Of a stretch of 17,631 bases of DNA, positions 5,581 through 12,893 are shown piece by piece; position 1 is the stretch's first letter, and each line of letters begins with the position of its first letter. The stretch is from an uncultured Coriobacteriaceae bacterium (GTDB taxonomy: Bacteria > Actinomycetota > Coriobacteriia > Coriobacteriales > Eggerthellaceae), in assembly GCA_902781245.1 (NCBI GenBank), contig CACZIP010000008.1:1-17631 (forward strand), given 5' to 3'. Both the position numbers and the translations under genes were made by a program. Below the pieces are notes generated by a model, which was not told the DNA's origin, made no database searches, and saw only the letters and a program-made list of their open reading frames with translations.

Positions 5581-8250
5581 CTATTTCGCAGCCAGCATCT
5601 CGCGGGCAGCGTCCAAAGCGGCATCGAGCCCGTCGGGGTTCTTGCCGCCAGCTTGGGCCATCTGCGGCTTGCCGCCGCCACCGCCCTGGATGTGCTTCGA
5701 GATTTCCTTGATGATCGCACCTGCGTTGAAGCCTGCGGCAACGGCCTCGTCGGTGCCAGCGGCCATGATGACGGGCTTGCCGTCCTTCACAGTGCCGATG
5801 ACGAGGGCGCCCGGCTTCGGGAGGCGTGAACGCACGATGTCCCACGTGTTGCGCATCGCGCCCGTGTCCATGTCGTTCACGCGAGCGATGATGAGCGGGT
5901 AGCCCACATCGATGACTCCCTTGAGGAAGTGCGACAGATCGGCTTCGGCCGCTGTCTGCTTGACGTTCTTTGCCTTCGTCTGTGCTTCCTTGATGGCCTT
6001 AATGTTGGAAGCCGTGCGCTCGGAGACGTCGAACAGCGGCACGCGCAGCATGTCGGCGGCCTCGCGCAGCTCGGCCTCCATCTTGTTCATGTACGCAAGA
6101 GCATCGTAGCTGGTAACAGCTTCAATACGACGTGTGCTCGCGCCAACCGATCCTTCGGAGGTGACCTTCAAAAAGCCGATTTCGGCCGTGTTCTTGACAT
6201 GGCAGCCGCCGCACAGCTCGCGTGAGAAATCGCTCGCCTCGACGACACGTACCGTCTCGCCGTACTTCTCGCCGAACAAAGCAGTCACGCCTGAGGCGCG
6301 CGCCTCGTCGAGCGAGGTCTCGTAGATGTTGAGCGGGATGGCCTTCATGATCTCGTCGTTCGCAAGCTTCTCGATGCGCATGATCTCGTCGCGCGTCACA
6401 GCCTGGAAGTGCGTGAAGTCGAAACGCAAACGGTCGGGACCAACGTAAGAACCCGCCTGGTTGACATGCTCGCCGAGCACCGTGCGCAGCGCTGCATGCA
6501 GGATATGAGTGCCCGTGTGGTTGCGCGTGATGCGGGCGCGGCGCTCTGCGTCGACGGTCGCCAGCACTTGCTCGCCCTCGATGAGGCGGCCGCTGGTCAC
6601 CTTTGCATAGTGACACGTCAGACCCTTCTCGGGCGCCTTCGTGTCATACACGTCTGCTGCGGAGTCGCTTGTAGTGATCGCGCCGGTGTCGCCAACCTCG
6701 CCACCCATTTCCGCATAGAACGGAGTGGCGTCCAGCACGATTTCGCCTTCCTCGCCCTCGGCGAGAGACGCAACGCGCTGGCCATCCTTGATCAGCGCAA
6801 TGATGCGCGCCTTGGCCTCGGTGTTGTCGTAGCCCACGAACTTCGTGGCGCCGGTCTCCTTCAGGATCTCGGCCTGAACGCTGCCGTACGTCGACCAAGC
6901 AGCTTCGGCGTCGTCCTTCGTCGCGGCGCGGGCACGTTCGCGCTGGGCCGTCATCTCAACCTCGAAGCCCTCCATGTCGACGGACATGCCGCGCTCTTCG
7001 CAGATCTCGCTCGTCAACTCGACGGGGAAACCGTACGTGTCGTGCAGCTTGAACGCGACGCTGCCAGGCAGCGTGCCGCCCGCCTCGATGCCCTCGAGCG
7101 CCTCGTCCAGGTAGTCCTGGCCGGTGCGCATCGTACGGCCGAAACGCTCCTCCTCGGAGAGGATGACGCTCTCGACGAGCTCGCGGTTGTCGACGATTTC
7201 AGGATAGACATGGCCCATGAGCTCGATGATCTGGGCAAAGTACTCGCGCAGGAACGGCCCTTCGATGCCCAGTTTGTGTCCATGCATAACTGCACGACGC
7301 AGCAAACGGCGCAGCACGTAGCCGCGGCCCTCGTTCGAAGGAAGGATGCCATCGGCAATCATGAACGACACCGAGCGGCTGTGGTCCGCGCAGATGCGCA
7401 AGCTGAGATCGGTCTTGGCCTGCTCGGCGGAAATGGCGCCCGGAATCATGTTGCCGTCGTAGGTCTTGCCCGACAGGCGCTCACCCACGGCAACCAGGCT
7501 GCGCAGCACGTCGGTCTCGTAGTTGGACTGAACGCCTTGCATGATGGCAGCCGTGCGCTCGAGACCGAGGCCGGTGTCGATGTTCTTGGTGGGCAGCGGT
7601 GCGAGCGTGCCGTCCTCTTGGCCGTCGAACTGCGTGAACACGCAATTCCAGTATTCGAGGAAGCGGTCGCAATCGCAGCCAGGTGCGCAGTCCGGCTTGC
7701 CGCAACCGAACTCGGGGCCCTGGTCGTAATAGAGTTCGGAGCAGGGACCGCACGGACCGGTCGGGCCGGCACGCCAGAAGTTGTCATCCTCGCCCAAACG
7801 CGAGATGTGGCTCTCGGGAATGCCGAGCGACTTCCAAATCTCGATGGTCTCGTCGTCGTCCTCGAAGACGGTGAAATACAGCTTCTCAACAGGCAGTCCC
7901 AACACGTCAGTCGAGAATTCGAGCGCCCAAGCGCACATCTCCTTCTTGAAGTACTTGCCGAAGCTGAAGTTGCCCATCAGCTCGAAGAACGACAGGTGAC
8001 GACCAGTTGTGCCGATGATGTCGATGTCGTTGGTGCGCACGCATTTCTGAACGGTGGTCGAGCCGATATAAGCGGGATCGAATTCCTTGACGTGCAGGAA
8101 GTACGGCTTGAACTGCACCATGCCCGCGCTCGTGAGCAACAGCGATGGATCGTCGGGAATCAACGACGAGGAAGGCATGCGCTTGCAGCCTTTTTCCTCG
8201 AAGAATTGCAGGTACTTTTCGCGGATTTCCGCGGTCGTCATGTATTGCAT
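5581..8250 (-). CDS. alaS: Alanine--tRNA ligase
   Basis: A full-length 889-residue class II synthetase that charges tRNA-Ala. The catalytic core opens with AEIREKYLQFFEEKGCKRMPS and contains TSAGMVQFKPYF and the motif-2-like NFSFGKYFKKEMC. The editing domain carries the zinc motif H578-x3-H582 (NHTGTHILH) together with C680-GGC-H684 (ELCGGCHVKN). The C-terminal C-Ala domain holds a glycine run near GGGGGGKPQMAQAGGKNPDG, typical of the family. The start at 8250 is chosen because AGGAAGG lies 7 nt upstream; the ATG three codons later would be too far away. It is the last gene of a tight operon, 12 bp after the AI-2E permease gene, and has its own terminator. No damage is visible. Confidence 0.98.
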   Translation of the reverse strand: MQYMTTAEIREKYLQFFEEKGCKRMPSSSLIPDDPSLLLTSAGMVQFKPYFLHVKEFDPAYIGSTTVQKCVRTNDIDIIGTTGRHLSFFELMGNFSFGKYFKKEMCAWALEFSTDVLGLPVEKLYFTVFEDDDETIEIWKSLGIPESHISRLGEDDNFWRAGPTGPCGPCSELYYDQGPEFGCGKPDCAPGCDCDRFLEYWNCVFTQFDGQEDGTLAPLPTKNIDTGLGLERTAAIMQGVQSNYETDVLRSLVAVGERLSGKTYDGNMIPGAISAEQAKTDLSLRICADHSRSVSFMIADGILPSNEGRGYVLRRLLRRAVMHGHKLGIEGPFLREYFAQIIELMGHVYPEIVDNRELVESVILSEEERFGRTMRTGQDYLDEALEGIEAGGTLPGSVAFKLHDTYGFPVELTSEICEERGMSVDMEGFEVEMTAQRERARAATKDDAEAAWSTYGSVQAEILKETGATKFVGYDNTEAKARIIALIKDGQRVASLAEGEEGEIVLDATPFYAEMGGEVGDTGAITTSDSAADVYDTKAPEKGLTCHYAKVTSGRLIEGEQVLATVDAERRARITRNHTGTHILHAALRTVLGEHVNQAGSYVGPDRLRFDFTHFQAVTRDEIMRIEKLANDEIMKAIPLNIYETSLDEARASGVTALFGEKYGETVRVVEASDFSRELCGGCHVKNTAEIGFLKVTSEGSVGASTRRIEAVTSYDALAYMNKMEAELREAADMLRVPLFDVSERTASNIKAIKEAQTKAKNVKQTAAEADLSHFLKGVIDVGYPLIIARVNDMDTGAMRNTWDIVRSRLPKPGALVIGTVKDGKPVIMAAGTDEAVAAGFNAGAIIKEISKHIQGGGGGKPQMAQAGGKNPDGLDAALDAAREMLAAK

Positions 8251-8262
8251 GGAACAGCCTTC

Positions 8263-9600
8263 CTATTTCTTGTGAGCTGGTTTGTCCTCGTCTTGTTGTT
8301 CAACTTTGGGAAGTTTACCCGAAAGGTCTTCAATGAAGGGGAAACTCCCCGTGGCACTTGGCGAAATCTGAGGCGACGGCGCAGTGGCGTCGGCTACTGG
8401 GTCGACATGGACGTCCACGTTCGCAACGCCCTTGAAGAACACGCCGTCGGGCGAGACGATACGGCGCCCGGTGCGCTTTTCGAAGTAGTACACGAATACG
8501 GATTTCGCCATAGCCGTGAGCGGAATCGAAAGCAGGGCTCCGATGAGCGCGCCCATCAAGCCACCCATCACCGTGCCGATGCCTGAACCCGCCATCAAGG
8601 CAATGAACGTGAGCGCCGGATGGATGTCAACCGAATCTCCCATGAGCTTCGGAGACAGGAACGTGTAGACCAACTGCTGCACGATGACGGTGCCAACGAG
8701 CGCGATGACGGCAGTCAGCGTGCTCGTCGGGATGCTGACGACGAAGGCGAGCCCGCCGCCCAGCCATGGGCCGACGATGGGAATGATGTTGAGCAGGCCA
8801 GTGAGAATGCCGAACACAACCGGACTCGGCACTCCGAGGATTGCAAACATGATGCCGCACACCACGCCGATAACGGCGCACTGGATGAGAGTCGCCTTCA
8901 GATAGCCACCCACAACGCGCGTGACCGTCAGATGCAGCATTTCAGCATCGGCATGATGCTTCTCGCCGATGACGCGGTAAGCCTCTTTACCGAGGTTCGG
9001 CAGTTCGATGAGCATCCAGAACGCGATGACCAGGCCGAAGCCGATGCACATGGCGATGTTTACAATCGAGGTGCCCGCAGCGACGATGCCCGTTGCGCTG
9101 CTTGCCGCAAACGACTGCAGCCATTCGCTGAAGGCCTTGAGCATGCTTGAAACCGTATCGCGCACTTCGTCGCTCTGCAAGAAGTCGGCATAGCGTGCAT
9201 ACATGTCGTTTGCCCATGCTTGGAAGTCAGCAGCATAGGTGGGCAAGCTGGTCATGAGGTCGACGAACTGGTCCCGAATGCCGAAAAACGGCGAGAACAC
9301 GACGAAGAGCAAGATGGCCAGTACCACGATGAGCAAGGCAAATGCAAGAATCGTGCCGATTGTTCGGTTAACCCCATGCTTATCAAGCCAATTGACAGGC
9401 TCGCGGAGTATGAACACGAACACCGCTGCCCAAACGATGATACCGATGGGAATGATAAGGATGCCTGACACGTAGACCGCAATCGCGGCAAGCAGGATTG
9501 CGCCAACCCACGTCCAAACGCTGATAAGGCGCCTGCGCGCCTTATCGCTTACGCCCGATCCGCTGGAATTGGGCTCAAAGGTTTTTTCGGAATTAGCCAT
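8263..9600 (-). CDS. AI-2E family transporter (PerM/YdiK-like permease)
   Basis: A 445-residue integral membrane protein. An Arg-rich stretch (20-25) leads into two paired hydrophobic helices (about 27-65), a further pair near 80-110, a soluble loop (about 110-190), then a cluster of helices with the family signature VFGILTGLLNIIPIVGPWLGG and the glycine-rich AGSGIGTVMGGLMGALIGA. The cytosolic tail (about 395-445) is charged. Members include the TqsA AI-2 exporter and sodium/proton antiporters, so the substrate is uncertain. The order permease-alaS is also found in B. subtilis (yrrI-alaS). The start ATG has no close Shine-Dalgarno; AGGAAGGG is 14 nt upstream across the DUF948 stop, suggesting translational coupling. 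Confidence 0.88.
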   Translation of the reverse strand: MANSEKTFEPNSSGSGVSDKARRRLISVWTWVGAILLAAIAVYVSGILIIPIGIIVWAAVFVFILREPVNWLDKHGVNRTIGTILAFALLIVVLAILLFVVFSPFFGIRDQFVDLMTSLPTYAADFQAWANDMYARYADFLQSDEVRDTVSSMLKAFSEWLQSFAASSATGIVAAGTSIVNIAMCIGFGLVIAFWMLIELPNLGKEAYRVIGEKHHADAEMLHLTVTRVVGGYLKATLIQCAVIGVVCGIMFAILGVPSPVVFGILTGLLNIIPIVGPWLGGGLAFVVSIPTSTLTAVIALVGTVIVQQLVYTFLSPKLMGDSVDIHPALTFIALMAGSGIGTVMGGLMGALIGALLSIPLTAMAKSVFVYYFEKRTGRRIVSPDGVFFKGVANVDVHVDPVADATAPSPQISPSATGSFPFIEDLSGKLPKVEQQDEDKPAHKK

Positions 9601-9620
9601 CGGGGCTTAGGTTGCCCTTC

Positions 9621-10217
9621 CTATTCCTCAGCCGCCTCGACAGCCTCTTCAGCTGCTTCTTCCTTGATTTCGATGTACTCAACAGGCTCTTCAACTATGT
9701 CGTCAGCTTCAGCTTCCTTTGCGGCCTTCGCGGCTTCCTTCGCCTCGGCAGCCTTGTAGTCTTCGAGGGCGCGGGCAACGGCAACGCGCTGCTCGGCGAG
9801 CTGCGCGGACTCGTCGCTGGCGGACTTGGCGCCAAGCTTGTTCTTGACCTTGGTGGCCACGCTGCTCACTGCCTTAACAGGCGCGCTGGCGATGTTGTCA
9901 ACCGCCGTGGTGGCCGAAGATGCCGTATCGGTGATCTCGGTGAGGTCCTCGAGGATCTGGTCGACGCGCATCATTTCGAGGTTGACCGAATCGACCGTGA
10001 GCGTGATGCGCTCCATGAGCGGATCGACCTTCGTCATGGCGGGCGTCAAGCTGGTTGTCATGCTCTCAACGTTCTTGAGCGTCTGGTCGAGGTCTTCGAC
10101 CTTCTGACGTGCGACTTTAATCATCTTCACGAGTTCCAAGAACATCACGGCAAGAGCAACGAGCGCCACGATTCCCGCAACGATCAGCAATGCAAGCAGA
10201 ATTGAGTTGACATCCAT
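9621..10217 (-). CDS. DUF948-domain membrane-anchored protein
   Basis: A 198-residue protein with a single N-terminal membrane helix (about 5-30, ILLALLIVAGIVALVALAVM). An amphipathic coiled-coil region follows (about 32-100, with repeated spacing of Leu, Val and Thr as in chemotaxis-like helices), as in DUF948 proteins. The tail from about 125 is Ala/Glu/Lys-rich, ending in an acidic run. The family resembles general-stress proteins of Firmicutes such as YtxG, but its role is unknown. The ATG at 10217 has AGGAGG seven bases upstream. It is first in the operon with the AI-2E permease (20-bp gap) and alaS. Confidence 0.8.
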   Translation of the reverse strand: MDVNSILLALLIVAGIVALVALAVMFLELVKMIKVARQKVEDLDQTLKNVESMTTSLTPAMTKVDPLMERITLTVDSVNLEMMRVDQILEDLTEITDTASSATTAVDNIASAPVKAVSSVATKVKNKLGAKSASDESAQLAEQRVAVARALEDYKAAEAKEAAKAAKEAEADDIVEEPVEYIEIKEEAAEEAVEAAEE

Positions 10218-10245
10218 ATTGGCCTCCTAGAAATCACGTGGCAGA

Positions 10246-10251
10246 ACTATA
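10246..10251 (-). promoter_or_regulatory. -10 box of the DUF948-permease-alaS operon
   Basis: TATAGT on the minus strand lies 29 nt before the DUF948 start codon. The matching -35 position (about 10269-10274) falls inside the palindrome 10261-10275 and reads GCGCAA, a poor consensus. Confidence 0.5.
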
Positions 10252-10260
10252 GCACGTTTT

Positions 10261-10275
10261 CGCGCAAATTGCGCG
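10261..10275. promoter_or_regulatory. 15-bp palindrome over the -35 region of the alaS operon
   Basis: CGCGCAAATTGCGCG is perfectly palindromic about its central A. It overlaps the position where the -35 box of the minus-strand promoter should be, as expected for an operator or activator site. Confidence 0.4.
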
Positions 10276-10292
10276 TCAGACCAGCATCAACA

Positions 10293-10480
10293 TATGGGAA
10301 ACCCCGTCTCCGAACCGGAAGGATGAACCCACCCCGAAAGGTGGGTGCTCGCAGCTTGCTGCCTGGCTTTCGCATCAACAGACGCGAATCCCCATTTCAC
10401 GCGCAATCTAGAGCTCCCTTGCATAGTTATGTCGGTCCACCGCTAAAGTACGGTTTCGAAAACGGGGCCTGGATTTAGGC
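10293..10480 (-). ncRNA. ssrS: structured RNA, probably 6S RNA
   Basis: This 305-bp gap between mscS and the DUF948 gene has no convincing protein gene. The minus strand folds into a long rod. The closing stem pairs CCCCGT (complement of 10461-10466) with ACGGGG (complement of 10298-10303). Past a small internal loop, CGAAACCG pairs with CGGTTCG. A large bubble follows, whose 3' side carries the hairpin CCCACC-TTTCG-GGGTGGG and then TTCATCC. An upper stem includes GCTC/GAGC and TTCGC/GCGAA. Length (~185 nt), rod shape, central bubble and the 3'-side hairpin all fit 6S RNA, the RNA mimic of an open promoter that holds housekeeping RNA polymerase. In B. subtilis bsrA also lies in the aspS-alaS neighbourhood. 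The 5' promoter is weak to the eye. Ends are approximate and the family call needs a covariance search. Confidence 0.55.
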
Positions 10481-10522
10481 TAGCGTATGACCTGCGGAAA
10501 AAACAGTCTTGACTTCTTCTCG

Positions 10523-11329
10523 CTAATCCTCATCACCGCTCTTGGACAGCATGTCAGGTGCGTTGTTGCGCGTGTAGGGAGCAATCGCGCGCAGGGCGGC
10601 ATCGCGCGCCTCGCGCGCATAGGTCGTCTCCTTCAGCACGAAGCGCATCTTCGCCCACATGCCGTACTCGCCGATTTGGGTCATGAGAATCCACGGGTCC
10701 CGCTCGAGCGGCGCTACCTTCTCGATGGCTTGCTTCGCAAGCACTTCCATTTCATGCAGCATTTCGTCGAGATCGCGACCATCGTTCACGAAGGAAATCG
10801 TCGTGACAACAAGGAGATCAGGACTAATTTTCTGCACGGTCGTTGAGTTGATGACCGCATTGGGAATCATGTGTATCGTGTTTTCGTAGTCCTTGACCAC
10901 CGTCTGACGCCAGGTGACATCTTGGACAATTCCCTCAACGCCGCCGACAACGATATGGTCACCCGGATGCACGATGCCCATGAGCGTGACCTGCAGACCG
11001 CCAATGAAGTTCTTGATCGTGTCTTGAAGGCCGAGCGAGAGCGCGATGCCGCCAACGCCCAGCGCTGCGAGGAGAGCGTTCACGTCGATATTGAAACATC
11101 CAGAGAGCATGATGGATATGCCCAATACCCAGATGACGATACGGGCAATGTTGACGAGGATCGAGCTTTCGGGAAGCGGCAAGCCATCTACCCGCATAAG
11201 CTTTCTGATGATGCGGGAAACAACAGCTGAAATGATCGCAGTTGCCAAAACGATGAGTATGGCAGCCACCCACGCTTGCAAACCATCGCCGTGTGTGAAA
11301 TTTTTTACCCACTCGACTAAGCCGTCCAA
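10523..11329 (-). CDS. MscS-family mechanosensitive channel
   Basis: A 268-residue small-conductance mechanosensitive channel. Three membrane helices are visible at about 18-42, 55-78 and 83-112; the third, LLAALGVGGIALSLGLQDTI (86-105), is the pore-lining MscS helix with its Ala/Gly packing pattern. The beta domain follows (HPGDHIVVGGVEGIVQDV, 121-138, then IPNAVINSTTVQK), and then the alpha/beta domain. The protein releases solutes on hypo-osmotic shock. The start is a TTG at 11329, with AAGGGG seven bases upstream; no ATG is available before the first helix. It lies 15 bp after the 85-aa gene and is probably co-transcribed with it. No terminator is evident after the stop; the 6S-like RNA begins about 40 bp downstream on the same strand. 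Confidence 0.9.
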   Translation of the reverse strand: MDGLVEWVKNFTHGDGLQAWVAAILIVLATAIISAVVSRIIRKLMRVDGLPLPESSILVNIARIVIWVLGISIMLSGCFNIDVNALLAALGVGGIALSLGLQDTIKNFIGGLQVTLMGIVHPGDHIVVGGVEGIVQDVTWRQTVVKDYENTIHMIPNAVINSTTVQKISPDLLVVTTISFVNDGRDLDEMLHEMEVLAKQAIEKVAPLERDPWILMTQIGEYGMWAKMRFVLKETTYAREARDAALRAIAPYTRNNAPDMLSKSGDED

Positions 11330-11344
11330 AGCACCGCCCCTTCC

Positions 11345-11602
11345 CTACTCGACCGTTCCGTAAACTTGGCCCCACGCATGACCGACGATAGACGAGTTCA
11401 GCTGATCGCACAACCTCATGCGCGTGTAGCTGCCCGGAGGCAGCAACGTGACGATCTCCTGCAAGTCAGCCGGCAAGTCGCTCGACTCTGCAGCGATGAC
11501 CACATCGAGCCGCCGCACCTCGTAATCGTGGGGCATGCCCTCGTACAAATCATCGACGATAAGCTGCAGCGCTCCAAAATCAGGACTCGGCTGGACCGAC
11601 AT
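11345..11602 (-). CDS. hypothetical protein, 85 aa
   Basis: A small acidic, soluble-looking protein with no membrane segment and no motif I recognise. Sequence marks include FGALQLIVDDLYEGMPHDYE, an alternating hydrophobic strand pattern (RRLDVVIAAES), PADLQEIVTLLPPGSYTRMR and CDQLNSSIVGHAWGQVYG. The LPPGSYTRMRLCDQLN part suggests a compact alpha/beta fold. The ATG at 11602 has GGAGGGAA just upstream, and the gene sits 15 bp before mscS, so it is most likely real and in the same transcript. The 5' side is separated from the next gene by the hairpin at 11638-11710. Function unknown. Confidence 0.7.
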   Translation of the reverse strand: MSVQPSPDFGALQLIVDDLYEGMPHDYEVRRLDVVIAAESSDLPADLQEIVTLLPPGSYTRMRLCDQLNSSIVGHAWGQVYGTVE

Positions 11603-11637
11603 CGTTCCCTCCGTTCATCGCGTTTCACGACCACGAG

Positions 11638-11710
11638 TGGCACACTGCTCCCAGGGAAGGGTGTGCCACTTTTCGGAAATGGCACACCCTTCCCTGGGAG
11701 CAGTGTGCCA
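11638..11710. repeat. REP-like element: perfect 31-bp inverted repeat
   Basis: Arms at 11638-11668 and 11680-11710 are exact complements separated by an 11-nt spacer containing TTTTCGGAAA. Each arm is itself nearly palindromic: TGGCACAC at one end, GTGTGCCA at the other, and TCCCAGGGA in the middle, so a cruciform or a pair of hairpins could form. The element starts one base before the stop codon (TAA on the minus strand, 11712-11714) of the methyltransferase-like gene. There is no T-run. The 31-bp unit length and the CCAGGG core match the repeats at 15095-15162. Confidence 0.9.
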
Positions 11711-11711
11711 T

Positions 11712-12740
11712 TTAGTTCCTATGCACATCAAGACCCGCAACGGTTGCGGCAAGCGCCCCCGTGAACGCAGGCGTCGCAGCGCCGGTCGCGCGAAGGAACT
11801 GCACGCCGGCACCGTACAGCTTCACTGCAACAGGCCCCATGGTGTCAGGCGTGTATTCCCCTATGTCCGCCAACGGGACGAGCGGACTCGACTTCTTTCC
11901 CTGCAGCGTCGGGTCGACGTAAAGCTGCGCCAGGAGCGGCAGCTTCGTCAGACGCACCGTCTGCTGCGCGTACTCCACCGCTTTGGGAATCGGATCGGCT
12001 GTCTCGAATCCGATCACATCGGCGCCCAAATCTTCCATCGCCGCCACGGCCTCGGGCCATTGCTCAAAAGGCAACGGCGTGCGGGCTTTGCGTGCACCCG
12101 TGAACAACGGTACTTCAACAGGCTCGTAGAAACCGAACGCATGGGAAGCAACCTGGTCGGCCATATCGGCGTCACCCAAATTGTCGGCCGGCGCCGAAAC
12201 GGGCTCAAGCGCCTCTTCTCCGATGGCCATCGAGGCGAACACGGGCTTGTCGCTCACTTGTGCAATCCCCATGAGCGCACATTTCATGTCGGAGATGTTG
12301 GTGAATCCATTGAGGAAGAACGCGTCGAAACCCTCGTTGCCGAACAAGCGGGCGGCATCGGCGTATTGGGCACGATTCTCGTTGAGCGACGCTTTCGAGG
12401 ATGGATTGAGCGGCAAGCCGGTCGGTCCAATCTCGACGAGAACGTGTTGGGGTGTGGCATCGTTCGCGATGACCAGAGCTTCGCGGGCAAGCCGCTCGGC
12501 GTCATCGTCCATACGCACATGAGCGAGGCGCGCACGCGTGATGTCCTCGGTTGTCGTGACGAGGCACTGGGCTCCTGCGACCATCTCGAGGTTCAAAGCG
12601 TCTTGCACCACGTCGGGCTCCATCAGGTTGAGGTACTGCCTGTCGCGTGCCGAATCAATGCCCTGACGAGCCAAAACGGCGTCAATCGGCGCTGAAAGCA
12701 CCAGCATGTCCTTGTCGAAGCGCAACTCGATATCAGGCAT
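11712..12740 (-). CDS. Homocysteine S-methyltransferase-fold protein lacking the zinc cysteines
   Basis: A 342-residue (beta/alpha)8 protein of the Hcy-binding family (MetH N-terminal module, MmuM, BHMT). Landmarks fit in order: LSAPIDAVLARQG (like LDGAMGT..L), MVAGAQCLVTTTED (53-66), VEIGPTGLPLNP (102-113), FDAFFLNGFTNISDMKCALM (138-157) and DIGEYTPDTM (292-301). The zinc ligands are missing. The usual G-x-N-C site reads GFET (244-247) and the usual GGCC site reads RATGAATP (317-324). It may bind a methyl donor or another substrate without thiolate activation. The ATG at 12740 is used because AGGATAGGAGA lies just upstream; an in-frame TTG at 12758 overlaps this site. The hairpin at 11638-11710 follows directly. 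Confidence 0.75.
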   Translation of the reverse strand: MPDIELRFDKDMLVLSAPIDAVLARQGIDSARDRQYLNLMEPDVVQDALNLEMVAGAQCLVTTTEDITRARLAHVRMDDDAERLAREALVIANDATPQHVLVEIGPTGLPLNPSSKASLNENRAQYADAARLFGNEGFDAFFLNGFTNISDMKCALMGIAQVSDKPVFASMAIGEEALEPVSAPADNLGDADMADQVASHAFGFYEPVEVPLFTGARKARTPLPFEQWPEAVAAMEDLGADVIGFETADPIPKAVEYAQQTVRLTKLPLLAQLYVDPTLQGKKSSPLVPLADIGEYTPDTMGPVAVKLYGAGVQFLRATGAATPAFTGALAATVAGLDVHRN

Positions 12741-12798
12741 AGCTTCTCCTATCCTCAAGATGCCTCTTTGCCAATGATACCCCGTTAGAAAGGTTACG

Positions 12799-12838
12799 GC
12801 GAAGTGACGTGTTCACCGTTTGTTCACAGCCACTTCGC
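12799..12838. promoter_or_regulatory. dyad and 11-bp direct repeat (PHO-box-like)
   Basis: GCGAAGTG (12799-12806) and CACTTCGC (12831-12838) form a perfect 8-bp inverted repeat. Between them GTTCAC occurs twice (12811-12816 and 12822-12827), exactly 11 bp apart. GTTCACC-type direct repeats of 11 nt are the PhoP-binding unit known from Streptomyces. The site lies between the divergent methyltransferase-like gene and the small RNA at 12894. Confidence 0.4.
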
Positions 12839-12881
12839 AAATTGAGCGAATCCGCATCATACCCACTTCAAAACGCTTTTT

Positions 12882-12887
12882 TATAAT
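12882..12887 (+). promoter_or_regulatory. -10 box for the plus-strand small RNA
   Basis: TATAAT is a perfect -10 hexamer preceded by a T-run. The 16-19 nt upstream shows no good -35 sequence, so the promoter may need an activator; the direct repeats at 12811-12827 lie about 55-70 bp upstream. A start near 12894 is expected. Confidence 0.5.
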
Positions 12888-12893
12888 GGGTTC

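Noticed and set aside
6409..8586. 725-codon plus-strand open frame
   Set aside because: It lies opposite alaS, which is unmistakable; long antisense frames are common in GC-rich genes. The product has no domain and is biased in composition.
10269..10478. 69-codon plus-strand open frame in the mscS-DUF948 gap
   Set aside because: No ribosome site, Arg/Pro-rich product with no family, and the DNA folds as a long structured RNA.
10293..10480. tmRNA, RNase P or SRP RNA
   Set aside because: No tRNA-like acceptor or GGTTCGAATCC-type arm, no conserved RNase P core, and no SRP GNAR loop could be found on either strand.
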